In this document: one piece after another, positions 25,430 to 37,900 of the stretch
Position numbering within the stretch: position 1 is the first letter of the stretch
Layout: each line of letters opens with the position of its first letter
From: Antilocapra americana
Taxonomy: Eukaryota > Chordata > Mammalia > Artiodactyla > Antilocapridae
Assembly: GCA_007570785.1 (NCBI GenBank)
Contig: ML664662.1
Span: 3,794,976 to 3,858,975 of the forward strand
DNA: 64,000 bases
Direction of reading: 5' to 3'
Translations under genes and position numbers: made by a program
The notes under the pieces: generated by a model
Database searches by the model: none
What the model saw: only the letters and a program-made list of their open reading frames with translations
Told to the model about the DNA's origin: nothing

Positions 25430-25695
25430 ACTCACAGATCCAGAGAACACACTAGTGTTTACCAATAGGGAGCAGGAAGGGAGAAAAGCAATATAGGGGT
25501 AGGAGATTAAGGGGTACAAACTCAGGTATAAAATAAGCTACAAGAATATACTGTATAACATGGGGAATATAGCCAATATTTTATAATAATAACTATAAAT
25601 AGGGCATTACCTCTAAAATTTTGAATCATCATATTGTACAACTGTAACATATAACACTGTACATCAATTGTACTTGAATAATTACCAGTAAAAAA
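25430..25695 (+). mobile_element. L1 3' UTR fragment
   Basis: Contains ACACACTAGTGTTTACCAAT, TATAACATGGGGAATATAGC and CAATTGTACTTGAATAATTA, the classic L1MA-like 3' UTR. Confidence 0.8.
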
Positions 25696-26299
25696 TTACT
25701 ATAACTTCTTAGCTTTTATTTTATAAAGTGAGATTTTTAGATATCATTTTTTTATTATACCAGTAAATAAGAATGGGGGCAAATTCCTTGAATGTGTAAC
25801 TCATTTATATTTATTTCTTCTCCCAATTAATTTATAAAATGAACATAATTGTAAAAGAATGAGAAACAAATTTTGTTTGTTGTTAAGAGGTGCTTTCCCC
25901 CCACTCTGGTTTTCTAGAATGTCTATTATGATTCACAATAAGATTGTCCTTATAGTAGAAACAAAGAAATTCAGGACATTATTTAATGTTCCTATCATTC
26001 CCACCTAGCCTTCATGAGGAAACAATTCTTCAAACTGCAACTACAGTTTTAAATATGAAGCTGATATAAATGAAACATGGTGCTCTCCCCACGCCTCCCT
26101 ACATGAAAGAAGGAGCAAGGCCTAGTCTGTAGTGTTTAGTCCACCATTGTTACAATGTAATGAAATGCGCCTGAACTGAGTGAATCCAAAACCAACATCT
26201 CACCTAAAAAGAACAGGAGTTTGGCTAGCTAGTACCCATCCCAAATTAAAGAGAGCTGAATTTTCCCCAAACAGTTTTAAAATATTACTAAGTCCAATC

Positions 26300-27160
26300 A
26301 ATAAGGGCAGAGAGACTCTCCTTTGTTTGGGGGAAATAATTTTGATCTTTATATAAAGATGACGTCTTAGAGTTAGAATAAAATCAAACAGCAGGAAGAA
26401 CTTTCAATAAGATATTAAGTCATGCTAACACACAACATCAAATTGCTTTTCTTTTCATCTGGAAGATAAGAGGCTTGGAACCACATTTTGTGTATCTCAG
26501 CATGGTTCCAGCATCTTCTTGAACGAAATCACCTGTGCTAGAATGAGAGTGCCCTTGTTGAAGGAAGTAGGTTGTTTGTTCCTTTTTTTTATATGTGTTA
26601 TTCTGTTTTTTCCCCCAAAGTACAATGACCTATTCAGAATTTTCTGGAAATAGGTCTCTTTATAGTGTTGAAACTTTATACATATATATATATCAGTTGA
26701 GAAGTTATTGCTCCAAAGCACCAAACTTTTTCTTTTTTTAAATAAAGTTAAAATATTTTTATGGTAAAAACCAAAAAATGTAGAGAAATATATTATAATA
26801 AAGGAGTAAATGATGTACTTTTCTATATTTTTCAGAAAAACATGAAAATTGCCCCATAACTCATCATCCTGAAATTACCACTCTTAACAACTTGGTATAT
26901 TTCTCTGAGATTGGTCTATGTGTACCATCCTGTTTTTATATATACTATTATGTCATTAGCTTTGTCTTGGGTCACTCAGTCCTTAGAAACATTTTAAATG
27001 TTAGCACTGATAGGATATTCTCATTTACCAAGATGGCAATTTAGGTTGTGTTTTTTCAATTTTGCCAAGATGACCAAATTTTCTTAAGATGGAACTATAG
27101 ATAAAACACACTCCACACTCCTCAGACTTCTTTCACATAATTAAGCCAATTCCACTTGTA
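26300..27160. other. XK intron 1, no recognised feature
   Basis: AT-rich, with a short (TA)n-like run near 26680. Nothing else seen. Confidence 0.45.
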
Positions 27161-27164
27161 AGAA

Positions 27165-27300
27165 GCCTTGTGAATGTGGTGTGGGGTCTCATTTTCCTCA
27201 TCTATAATATGGGAACCATTATATCTACTTCATGGTGAGGAGTCAATGAACTGAGAGATATAAATACCTACCTACCAAACCATTTAGCACAAGGAGCAGT
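27165..27300 (-). mobile_element. MIR SINE, reverse, partial
   Basis: CATTTTCCTCATCTATAATATG and a CATTTAGCACAAGGAG end. Confidence 0.6.
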
Positions 27301-27765
27301 TAAGAACTGTCAGTTTTCCTTTCTCTGTCACTTTACTCAAATAGCATGGGCAATGAATTTTCTTTTCACAAGATGGACCTAAGAAATGATGAGTGCCTTG
27401 TCCAAGTAGAGCACATTGATCCTACTGAGTGGGCAAACAATCAGGTTGCTGCGGCCTACTTGGCCAGGGATGACTCACTCCTCATTCTATGGCCCCAGGT
27501 TGCAGGGCTTTTAAAATTCCCCTCACTTTCTTTCTCTCTCTGTTCCCTATCCCCCTCCCCAACTCTTCCCTTGCTCTCATGAGGTTGGTAGCAACGTCTC
27601 ACTCCTGCCAGTGCACCTGTTTCTCTTCCTCTGTAGGAGTCTGTGGCTTTCCAGGCTGGGAAACTTGTTCACCAGGTTTGTTCTGACACTGTGTAAACTA
27701 CAAGTCAGTATTCTGAGTGTCAGCTGGGATGATTATCTCTAATATGAAATGAAAAGTTTTATAAT

Positions 27766-27924
27766 AGGGCCCTGTAAAATCTATTTTACTACTCGACTGT
27801 GTGTGTATGTAGGGCTCTGTAAAATCTATTTTGCTACTCGAATGTGTGTGTGTGGTATGTTGGTGGAGGAGATATTTTGTGGTGTGTGTGTGTGTGATGT
27901 GTTGGTTGGGGAGATATTTTCTGG
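27766..27924. repeat. Imperfect tandem duplications with TG tracts, XK intron 1
   Basis: A ~45-base unit (AGGGCYCTGTAAAATCTATT ... CTACTCG plus TG run) occurs at 27766-27810 and 27811-27855 with few changes. A second unit around GGAGATATTTTSTGG repeats at about 27855-27882 and 27894-27924. Confidence 0.85.
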
Positions 27925-28820
27925 TAGGAAAGATTCCCAGCTGGCTGAATTTTCTGGCAGCCGAGTGTCTGGCCTTTCTACCTCTTCCCCTTTCTCTCCC
28001 ACCTATATCTAAAGTTCATTATCATAAATTTGTTTCTAATCCAGAGAGAAACCCTTTGTTTCCCTTTTCCTACAGAGATGAGAGGTATGAAAACACACAT
28101 TTTAAAGTCTCTTCATGGTCCTCAGATAAACCAAACTACTTCATTACCAGAAAAATTTTTACTTGCTTTGTGTTCCTACAATTTCCAGATATGTCAATAA
28201 CAGTTGTGTTTTTTTCCCCTTTACACACAGCAAGAGTTGGGGTCTCTGTGGCACTTGTGTTCCAGCTTCCTCGGCTAAGTTTACAAGTCAGGCGGGGCCC
28301 TGAAGACATTTCTATCCCGCTTTCCCCTGCCCTCCCCGCTCCATGTTTCCACATCGGACAGAAAAGAAGGATGCGTGGATTTTTAGGGTCGTGTATCAGA
28401 ATGACATAAGTGGGTATTTGTAACTGAGCTCAGAACAGTGCCTAGAACAGTCTACTCCACGTGTTTGTTCAATGTAAATTCAATTCAATCAACTGTGCCC
28501 ACTTCGATTCTAACGGCCATTTGGAACCCTCTTCCTAAGGCCCCGTCGCGACACGAGCTCATCCTGCCAGGGCCCCCCAGGTCGCGGTGAGGGCTGAGGG
28601 GCCCGAATTGGCCCTTTCCGTTGGTCCAACTCAGTCGCCCGCCGGCAATTTCCAACGCTAGACCCTAACAGGAAGGCGGTACGCCCCGGCTCCATTCCCA
28701 CTCTCCCAGGTTCCTGTCGCATTCCTGTGACAGGGACGGTGGTGGAGCGGAGGACCGGCCGGGCCGGCCTGGGCCCGCGTCCCCGAGCCCGGCCCCCGCC
28801 GCCGGGGGTCCCGCACGCAC

Positions 28821-29065
28821 CTGAAGAGGGGCCCGAGCTGCAGCAGGTGCAGCAGCAGCACGAGCGGCCGGTCGCGGGTGAAGTCGCGGTGCACGAAGAG
28901 CAGCGTGAGCTGCACCAGGGCGCAGGGCAGCAGCGAGAAAAGCAGCGTCAGCGCCTGCCACATGCCGTCCCCGCCCGAGCGGTAGGTGCTGCTCAGGTAC
29001 AGCGCCGCCGACGTCTCGGCCACGAACAGGAACACGGACGCCAGCACCGAGCCAGGGAATTTCAT
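28821..29065 (-). CDS. XK: XK, coding exon 1 (N-terminus of Kell-complex membrane protein XK)
   Basis: This exon encodes the first 81 codons plus two bases of XK, a multipass membrane protein that carries the Kx antigen, pairs with the Kell protein and works with VPS13A in lipid transfer and scrambling (family knowledge). The protein starts [18 protein letters not shown] first hydrophobic segment covers about residues 4-23, a second about 34-57 ([18 protein letters not shown]), and a third starts near residue 67 and runs into the splice site ([12 protein letters not shown]). The ATG at 29065-29063 has G at -3 and lies in a CpG island. The exon ends CTCTTCAG followed by donor GTGCGT, leaving phase 2; the AG joins G of exon 2 to make Arg. 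Further upstream ATGs open only GC-rich frames unlike any family I recognise. No frameshift or stop is present. Confidence 0.96.
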
Positions 29066-29087
29066 CTCCGCGCGTCAGCGGCGCGCA

Positions 29088-29142
29088 CCGGCGGCGGACG
29101 CGGTGGCGGTGGCGGTAGCAGTGGCGGTGGCGGCGGCGGCTG
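29088..29142 (-). repeat. GGCGGT-type hexanucleotide repeat in XK 5' leader
   Basis: Plus strand shows GGCGGTGGCGGT with one AGCAGT interruption and then GGCGGCGGCGGC. In the transcript sense it reads as a GCC/ACC-rich tract about 25-75 bases before the XK ATG. It is probably length-variable and could form strong RNA or DNA structure. Confidence 0.8.
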
Positions 29143-29489
29143 CCCCCGGGGCTCCCGGCATGCCCGGCCCCAACTGCTCCCGCGCTCTGCGCTGCCCGCC
29201 GAGGGCGCGGGGCCCGGGCGCTGGAGCTGGGCCTGGGGGCGAGCGACCCGGCGGGGCAGGGGCGGGGCGCGCGGCCGGGGCGGGACACGCCCACGCGCAC
29301 CGAGCGCCGCCCGCGCGCCTCAGCGCCCGTCGCGTCTCTGCGGCGACGAGCCGCGGGCGGGCCGCGAACCCGCGCCCGGCGACCGCCCGCTCCGAGCCGC
29401 ACCGGAGGCGGCGGCCCCCGGCGGCCCCGCGCGCAGCCGCTGGGTCCTAAAGCCCCTTGGTCGACGCTTCTGTGGGAAACATTCACCTC

Positions 29490-31787
29490 CCTTCGAAAAC
29501 CTGCAGCCCCGCGGGACCCGGCATTGGGATCAGGATGCCTTTCCAGCCCGGGCTCTATTTTCTGGACCTAAATAACGCCAAATCCCTCAAAGGATCAGCG
29601 TTTCCAGTCACTTAAAAAAAAATAAGCAGAGCCCGCAGATGCTTTTCAAAGTGCAAGTATATCGTCACGCACCCGGGATGTACCTTTTCACCCGACCCAG
29701 TCTGAAGCATTGCTTCCAAGGTGAAAGAGCATCATGGTAATCCCTAAGAGCTAACGCTTTCTTTCCCAGAAAACCTGCTTTCAAAAATATTGATACATTC
29801 CTCCATAACTGACTAATTCAGCCTGCCGAAGACCAAGACCTAATAAGGAAACGATTTTCTAGGCCACGCCATACCTCCCTCTGCTTGCTGCTTTGTGCCA
29901 GCCCCAAGACTAACACAACGCACTTTCACTCACTGGATCGGTGACAGCCTTCTGGTCATCAAGATGGGCTCAGCCTCCCCCCCCACCCTTTGTCGCTCAG
30001 AGCTTGAGCCTTCATTAAATCTCTACAACTCGAGTTCTAACCTGTTCCATAAGAGATTGGACTTGAATAATTGTGAGATCCCTTTCCCCGCTGAAATTAG
30101 GTGATTTCATCCATCTTCAGGCATCGCTGACATTTTTCTATTTAGGAATATGATGGCAACACAAATAGAATGTGAAGACTCAAGAGGAATCAAGACAAAA
30201 AATGTAGAGAGAGAACATGAAGGACTGTTTTTCTTCATTCTTCTATGGCATGGGAAAATCTATTTATAAGGGTTGAGGGGAGGTATTCAGCCCATAGCTG
30301 AGAAGTGCCAGGCCCATTCTTTAAAAGGATTACTAATATCTATTTATAGCACCCAGCAGGTCATCATGTTCTGGATCAAGATACACACACTGTCACAAGT
30401 ACAGAAAAGGCAGCCACACTCCATAAAGTATTTGTTTCATAATTTATTTGACACCATCTTAACTTTTAAAGGAAAAATTAACTTGTAGCTTAAAATTATG
30501 TTAGAGCACACTCAATATTTAGCATTAGATTTTATTTTTAAGGCAAAGGATTATCACAGGTTTTATATTAAGTAGACTGTACATAAATAGGCAGGGGGTG
30601 ATAAGCCAATAAATAACATTGCTTTAAACACTAGAGTCCAGTTTATGGCGTATTATTTTTTAACAGTACAAAACTAATACAGAAAATACATTTGGAAAGA
30701 TCACAGTGTTTAGAACATTGTATACAGCAGTTTTAAAGACAGTAAGGTGCATCTCTAAGCTTCTGACTCAACCCTGCTTCCAGAGAATTCATTATACCAT
30801 GCACTGGCTGTAAGTAAATCCCCCACGCGAAGGGGAGGCGACATCAACTGACCTGTAGCACTTCCCCCGCCAGGAACAACCAATAACAAAAGCTAAAATC
30901 CGATGAGCATTGATTGGCAAGTTGATCCTGTTCAGCCAGGCACCAGCTAACTTGCTGCAGTGACCGTGTCTTTATGTATTAAGTGTTTGCCATTTTGTCC
31001 TTGAGAATAATGTATGCATTCCAGTTTATGATTGCTAGTTTCTCTGTCAAATACCTAAATGGATTGTGACTAAAGATCAATTGAATGTCATGTATTGCAT
31101 TATACTTTCTTGCTCTGACTGAAATATCCATTATTTTCTTGAAATATTAAGTACACAATAAGACTTCTAGAAAGTGTTTTTTTTGGCATAATAATATGTA
31201 ATATACCAGAATACTTGAGAATTTGGTTTTATTATAAAATACAGTATTACAACATTTTGTGATATAGCAAAATATCTGACACAATGTTCTGCTCTAAATT
31301 TAGATGTAACTGCTATAAATGTCTTTGAGAGTACCTCAAAGTACCCCTAAAGGAATATAATAATTAGCAATAGGTTGTAGAACTTGTTTTTGGCAAAAAG
31401 AAAAACAGGNNNNNNNNNNNNNNNNNNNNNNNNNNNNNNNNNNNNNNNNNNNNNNNNNNNNNNNNNNNNNNNNNNNNNNNNNNNNNNNNNNNNNNNNNNN
31501 NNNNNNNNNAGGCATTTCTTAATAAGTCTCTCATTTTGTGTGCAAGGCTTTCCAAATTTTAGTTATATACAACATATAACTGGTGTTGGATTTAATGCTA
31601 TTGAAAATTAGGCTTTTAAAGTCATAATAACTAATCTGTGTTACTTGGTGTATTTTAAAATAAATTTATGTTTTTAACTCTGCATGTGTGCTGAGGCAAA
31701 TGCATTGTAAAAAGAGTACAATTTTATTAATATTACTAATTTATTGAGCAGTTCTTCAAAATTCAATAATACCTTAAATCGTGCATG
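29490..31787. other. Upstream flank of XK, no gene seen
   Basis: AT-rich apart from a small CpG-containing patch at about 30815-30880 (CCCCCACGCGAAGGGGAGGC). Holds the 100-N gap. Confidence 0.45.
31410..31509. other. Assembly gap of 100 N between XK and LANCL3
   Basis: Exactly 100 N, the usual placeholder for a gap of unknown size, so the true intergenic length is uncertain. Flanking DNA is AT-rich with no feature I recognise. Confidence 0.99.
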
Positions 31788-31962
31788 TGTGCGAAATCGC
31801 TTCAGTCATGTCTGACTCTTTGCAACCCCATGGACTGTAGCCCTCCAAGCTCCTCTTTCCATGGGATTTTCCAGGCCAAAATACTGGAGTGGGTTGCCAT
31901 GCTCCCCTCCAGGGGATCTTCCCAACCCAGGGATTGAACCCAAATCTCTTGAATTATAGTAT
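31788..31962 (-). mobile_element. Bov-tA SINE in the XK-LANCL3 interval
   Basis: Reversed copy beginning GCTTCAGTCATGTCTGACTC and fading near AAATCTCTTGAATTATA. Confidence 0.9.
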
Positions 31963-33774
31963 GTATTAATTCCTAAATACAGTTAGGAATAAGCCATTCT
32001 ATTCTATTGACAGATTATTCTTTTGTATCCCCCCAAATAATTAAGAAATTAATTAGTTTACTAGTGAATGTGAAATGTAGCATTTAGAGTGGTGAGCTTT
32101 TTTATCCAATGATACAATCATATTTCTGTAAGTGTCATGAATTGTGTAAATAATTTTTGGTGAAGTAAATTCTATTCACTTGGGAAATGCACATTCCAAA
32201 ACTAGCACATGGTGTTTGAGTATTCTCTAGTATATGGCTTTGCAACCAAGTGACTTCCTCTAATAGTTGGATTCTACTACAAAATCCATTTGAAAAATGT
32301 TAATTTAGCGCCATTAAATCCATGAGACTAATTCAGACTTCCTTTCCAAGTAGAGCTCCCCCAGATGTTCAAAATTGGGAAGGCTGTTACCTTTTTAGAG
32401 AATGGACTGCTCTTCTGAATCAGATAGATTCTAAAACCAAACTTTTGCACTTAGAATGTTCCCTCCTATATCTGGAAAGTCTATATAAAACCTCATGGTA
32501 TATAATCTTCATTTTCAAGAGCAAAGGGATTCTACTGCTACTAGAGTCTTCAGAAGACATCTCTAATATTGAAATACTAAAGTCCTAAAAAAAAGAGGCA
32601 AAACAGATAATTTAATCTTATTTAAATACATCCACATAGAAGGGTTACTACAGTCAACTTGGACCAAATTCAGCAGCAGAAGTTATTAATTGGTAACTGC
32701 CACTTAAGCACAGATCGTAAAACAAAACTTATAGGGGAAGCATCAGACTTCCCACTCAAACAAAGGCAAAAAGATCACTTGCTGAAGGTTGACAGTTGTC
32801 AAGTATAGTGTATATCTTCTTCAAACTGAATGCTAAGTCACAACTACTTCACACACTTTACAATAACACATTAAAGCAAGTAAATGAACACCACACACAA
32901 AATATTTTAAAGAAAGTATTAACAGAAACAGTATTAATCTACTTATGAAACTGTATTCTATGTTTACACATATACACATTCTGATGTTTCTCCCCCCATC
33001 TTGGTAGAGCTCATCATTTCTGAAAAGAATGAGAGGAAGGTGTTTGGGGGTACTTTCTGAAGATCTGTGTCCACGTGTAAGACATTACAGCCATCTGCTG
33101 GTTTCAAGTTAGTCGGTGGTTCTAGAACAAGAAGATACCTCTTAGCTCTTCGGTGATTCTGAATACAAAGGATAAGTAGAGATAGGTTCCAAAGAGAATG
33201 GAGAAGGAAGGGAAGACACAAAGTTCTCATGCAGAGACCTTGTGGCAATTTTCAGAATTCTTTTTCCTAGAAGCGTACTCAAGAATGACCTTACATCTTT
33301 GTGAGGGCAAGATAATTAGTAGGGATTAATACTCAGGGACATTGTTCTGGTATCTTTAATGTGATGTGGGGGAGCGGGAGGGGTGTTAAAACACCTCTGC
33401 AGAAAAATAGATATTATAAGCATATCATAAACATATGATGCCAGACTAACCATGTTTTTATAGTGGTACCTGGGTAATACAGAACTCAACAGCTGCACAT
33501 CAGTTTCATTACCTAGTAGAGTTTTTTCAGAGTCTATGACATGTTAGCATACCATGTAAATCTCCAAAAAGGGGATAAAAGAATAGAACTTCCCTAACTT
33601 GTTTCATCACTGAATCAATATTTTCACAGGGCAGCTCTCGGTCCTAGTGTTCTGCACACGGGGAAACACTGCAGTACTCAAGTAACATGTAGTGTTTGGT
33701 TTCCATTTTCTCTTATAACAACAAAAACACACATGCGCTCTAGGAGGACCTTCTCAATCCTGAGGGACAGCAGT

Positions 33775-34100
33775 GGGATGCTAGCCCTACTGTCCAATGC
33801 AACAGCCAACCCATATGTGGCTCCTGAGCACCTGAAATGTGGCCAGTCTGACTGGAGGTGTACAGTAAGTGTCCAACATACACCAGGTTTTTAAAAGTTA
33901 ATACCCCAAAATGTTAAATATCTCATTAATAACTACATTGATTACATGTTGAAATGATAGTATTTTGGGTAGGCTGAGTTTTGAATCAACTACACCATTA
34001 AAATTAATTTCACCCTTTCTTTTGCATTTTTAATACAGCCAATGGAAAATTTTAAAACCATGTATGTGGCTCACACTTGTGGCTCTGTGAAACTCACATC
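33775..34100 (+). mobile_element. Ancient interspersed repeat (TGAGCACCTG family), copy 1
   Basis: CTACTGTCCAATGCAACAGC, CTGAGCACCTGAAATGTGGC, CATGTTGAAATGATAGTATT and TTAAAATTAATTTCACC. Same family as 54005-54515; probably a DNA transposon, name not assigned. Confidence 0.6.
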
Positions 34101-34371
34101 TGCCCTCATCTACGAGATGGCTACTAATGCCTTTAACCCCGCAGCAGAAGTTGTAATGAAAGAGATTGCTTAAGATAGACACTCAAATTTAACTAGGGCC
34201 CTCATTAATTATGTGCTAATTGATTAGAGAGCAGTTAACACACAATGAAGAGCCACTCATTAATCAGTTTATGCTTGCATATATCTGTTCACTCAGATCC
34301 ATCTAAGAGCTAAATGTTGGGTTTTATTTCATATGTGATTTTCATTCTAAGTCAGTCTCTTGCTGTCTTAT

Positions 34372-34406
34372 ACACACACACACAACACAGACAGACAGAC
34401 ACACAA
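34372..34406. repeat. CA/CAGA simple repeat
   Basis: CA units followed by (CAGA)n, interrupted. Confidence 0.85.
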
Positions 34407-36076
34407 ACTATTTTCTACTTAACTAAGAAAAGCCAAACAGGAAACAAACAGGAAGTCCTTGCAAAATGTGTTTTCAAAGAATGTGACAGTCAAGCCTCGT
34501 GTATCTTTTCTCCTTTTCTCTCTCTCCTTCTTAAATATTCTACATGGGGAAGAAAGGCAAGAAAAGAAAGGGCCACCTTTCTTTTTAAACCATGCTATTC
34601 ATCACCACCATCCCTCCCCACGAAGAATAAAAACATGGATGATTTGGTTTTCATTTTAAAGGATCTTTTCAAATTCAGTTCAGAGGGTTAATGGGTACAC
34701 AAAGGCCAAAGAAGGTGCAGGAAGTTCTGCAGATAAGGGGCTTTGGCATTTGTGGAGAAGTCCATGTGCAAACGACAAGGTTCAGGACTTTAAAGAAAAT
34801 AAAAACAAATATATTTTCCACCCCAAAGGCATCATCCATCAGGCCTCAGTTCATTAGCACTTGCAATTAAAGAAACGAGGAGAGAGAGGGCACCCCTAGT
34901 ATGAGATTTATGATCATGTGGGAGGCCCAGATATTTAATGTAGCATGAACTTTATTGTTGTTGCTTTTTTCCTAGAGCAGTACAAATAAAACGACCAGGT
35001 TTCTTTATGGAGGAGAGGCAGGATCAATGCAGTCACCCTTCTCCTCTCATGAACAGCTGTACCCAGGGTGGGCTATCTCAGACTGCAGAATGGGCCCATC
35101 TCCTGCTGCTGCTGACCTTGAGGTCAGCCCTTCCATCCGGAGGGGACTCCAGCCTTCCTGGGCCTGGAGCTCTTAGCTACCAACTGACATGGATGGAAGA
35201 GATAAGGAGAAAGCTGCCCTCTCAGGGGAAAGGAGGTCACATGATTAAGCAGACACAGAAAATAAAAAAACAACACACCAGAATGTACTATTTAAAGAGA
35301 AGGAGGACAAGAATTTGCTGGATCAGAGGTGGTATGGGATTAGAGGTCCCAGGAAGCAATAAAACCCATGAGTAAGGTGACTGGTTTTTAGCAGAACTAA
35401 ACGTGCTTCCACAACTCACACTGAGATGCTAAGCTTTTTCCCACCCAATCTTTGCCTGCCTTCTCTTTGGCTTTCCTTGCCAAGTTTATGCCATAATCTC
35501 CCAGCCTTGGTGAATATGAGGCTTAGTCATTTCGCTCTTGATTTAGGATAGTGCTGAATAAATAACCCAGGCCCCCAAAGGAAGGCCTTCTATGCCATGA
35601 GAGTATATTTCTATTGCTCCATGTCATGCAATACTGAGGCCTAAATTAAAGTGCAAACCAGACTCAACTCCAAATTACCTTATCCCCCGGTTCATGTTTG
35701 CTCTGCAGACCTAACCGGTAGGTCCTTTTCTTGAGTTACTGGCACTGTAATCCTTTGTTTCCAGAGAGCAAAATAAATATTTGCATTAAAAGGAGCTCCC
35801 TCTGAACCAGCCTATTCCTACGTACTCAGCCCAGTGAATCAGAACTTTCTGAGGCACAAATGCTATTGGCAGGACTGGTTCTAGAATATAAAAAACATAC
35901 TTTGTTTTTACCCAGCAAGTGATCCAGACTCCGAGCACTGCATCACAAGGAAATTCCATTTGGCTAAAATTCTCACTTGAAGTCATAATTGAGCATGATT
36001 TTCTATGCTCTTAGTAAGTACTTAAAATATAGCTTCCCTTTTAAACATATAAAGGACCTGCCTATTATAAAACTCT

Positions 36077-36289
36077 TGAATGCGTGCTCAGTCCCTTCAG
36101 TCATGTCTGACTCTTTCTGACCCTGTGAACTGTAGATCACCAGGTTCCTTGGTCCATGGGATTCTATTGGCAAGAATGCTAGAGTAGGTTGCTGTGTCCT
36201 CCTCCAGGAGATCTTCTCAACCCAGGGATCAAATCTGCATCTTCTGCATTGCAGGCAGATTCTTTCCTGCTGAGCCACTGGGGAAGCCC
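36077..36289 (-). mobile_element. Full-length Bov-tA SINE with perfect target duplication
   Basis: Reversed copy ending CCACTGGGGAAGCCC. ATAAAACTCT is duplicated at 36067-36076 and 36290-36299. Confidence 0.94.
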
Positions 36290-36871
36290 ATAAAACTCTC
36301 TTATATCCATTTTATCATTGACCACCCTGTGAGGTGGAGAGAGTGATGGTGATGATTATAGTGGCCCATGGAGCAAGGGTTTGAAAATAGGGCTCTTTGC
36401 ATTACTAATGTTTTTTTTTTTCCTTTTAATCATTGTTCCCTTAATGGTAATAAATCACAAACATATTTGTTGCACTAAAATTTTTGAGATTTCCTCTCTA
36501 CAGAAGTTGAACAATTTGAGCACAATCTTGATTAAAATCTTAAATGTGTTAAAGATCCAAACTGCCAAGGAAAAGTTCAAATTTAGGATGTGCCAAGAAA
36601 ATGACTGCTTCTTAAGCTATCATAAAGTAAATACTATTATCTTAATAGTGTACTCAATTGCCTGAAGAAGCACAGTGGAATATATCCTGTCAAACCTCTG
36701 TTCTCCATTACCAAGTTACAAATGGAAAAAAAAAGTAAAATCTGATGACTAAAATGCAATTAGGCAAAATAAAAATACATTGGGGAGGTGTGAAAGAGAA
36801 GGTACATAATTATGTTAATGAAACAAAACACATAGATTTAAAATATTTTCTGATGCTTCCTGTTTGCCAAG

Positions 36872-36927
36872 TATTGAGTAGGCCAAAAAGTTCAAAAACC
36901 CAAAGGAACTTTGTGGCCAACCCAGTA
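36872..36927 (+). mobile_element. Mariner-type miniature inverted-repeat element
   Basis: TA-flanked, about 52 bases. The left end TTGAGTAGGCCAAAAAGTTC is matched by the reverse complement of the right end, CTGGGTTGGCCACAAAGTTC. It is almost only terminal inverted repeats with no coding capacity. Confidence 0.75.
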
Positions 36928-37112
36928 TAAGGCAGTCTCTCCCATTGTGGAGAGATTCTTTCAATCTATCCTCAAATGTTTTCACAGTTACCTTCAAGAT
37001 TTATAATTATTCATGCCCACACACAGTAAATAATATTAAAGCAATGCTAGTGGTGGTGAAAATACCCTTGTAGCCTTCAAGAGGTGACACACTTTAGCAT
37101 TATTCAAAAAAA

Positions 37113-37213
37113 GACTGGGGGGTTCTGGAGGGGAAACATGTGTATGCCCATGGCAGATTCATGTCAATGTATGGCAAAACTAACACAATAAAGCAAAGAA
37201 AATTTTAAAAAAT
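37113..37213 (+). mobile_element. Ruminant L1 3' terminus
   Basis: Only the last ~100 bases: ACATGTGTATGCCCATGGC, then TGTCAATGTATGGCAAAAC and an A-rich tail. It is related to, but of a different subfamily from, the L1 at 9235-12811. Confidence 0.8.
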
Positions 37214-37764
37214 CCAGAAAGAGACTGTTATTACATACACAGGAACACATTGGTTAGTTAAATAAGAAGCGACATGCCACACTTTTCTACAGCAACACTA
37301 AAGTGTCTCTTTCCCCTTTCTTGGGAAAATAAGATAGAAGAGGACCTTCCCAAATCCATAATTCTACTTTCTCAGGAAAATGAAAACTTTCCATAGGTTT
37401 AAGTGCTAAATAAGTTTATCTTTGTCTTTAATTTACTGAGGTGTCAATTCATAAAGACATAAACATAGCCTCTTCTTGGATTTGACACACAAAAAGGTTG
37501 TCTTTTCACAATGACAACACAGTTGTCCAGTAGGACCACTGGACCTCCAAAGGGTGGGTGAGCAGAAATGTGTCCAGTTTTTCTGAAATTCCTAGAAATG
37601 AAACTAGCATGTCGAGCTAGATTACCACTTCTTAGACCTCAGGTTTTAGGTCTTAAGGATGAAGGGTGGAAGGATCAGCAAACAGAAACAGAAGCTAACT
37701 TCTAGGGTGTTTTGTTCACCACTGTATCCCCAGGTTCTAGTCTAGAATATGGAAAAAATACACA

Positions 37765-37900
37765 TGGGAAGTGAAACCCTGAATCCAAATCCTTATTCTG
37801 CCCGTTTCTAACTGTGAGACTTTGAATCAGTTAGGTAAACCACCTTGAAGGGTTGCTGGATGATGAAAAAAAGCATGCGTTCCATAAAGCCCTGTATATT
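37765..37900 (-). mobile_element. MIR SINE, reverse, diverged
   Basis: CTAACTGTGAGACTTTGAATC, then AGGGTTGCTGGATGATGAAA and GCGTTCCATAAAGCCC. Confidence 0.55.

Larger units (their letters stand above)
28540..29480. promoter_or_regulatory. CpG island and promoter of XK
   Basis: GC and CpG density rises sharply here against an AT-rich background. The island covers XK coding exon 1, the 5' leader and upstream sequence. GC boxes of the GGGGCGGGGC type lie at about 29260-29300, upstream of the minus-strand start codon, and no TATA box is evident. This is the usual form of a broadly expressed CpG promoter. Transcription should start roughly 29100-29300 and run toward lower coordinates (inference). 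Confidence 0.85.
31963..36060. other. XK-LANCL3 intergenic DNA
   Basis: Apart from the repeats listed at 33775 and 34372, I see no exon, RNA gene or recognisable element. Short open frames at 32322, 34314 and 35007 look random. Confidence 0.5.

Noticed and set aside
28665..29575. Long open frames on both strands of the CpG island (273 and 282 residues).
   Set aside because: They are low-complexity Ala/Arg/Gly/Pro frames caused by high GC. The real frame is XK exon 1, which splices at 28821.
28727..29575. Antisense gene sharing the XK promoter.
   Set aside because: A CpG promoter can be bidirectional, but no splice-linked exon or recognisable protein was found on the plus strand.
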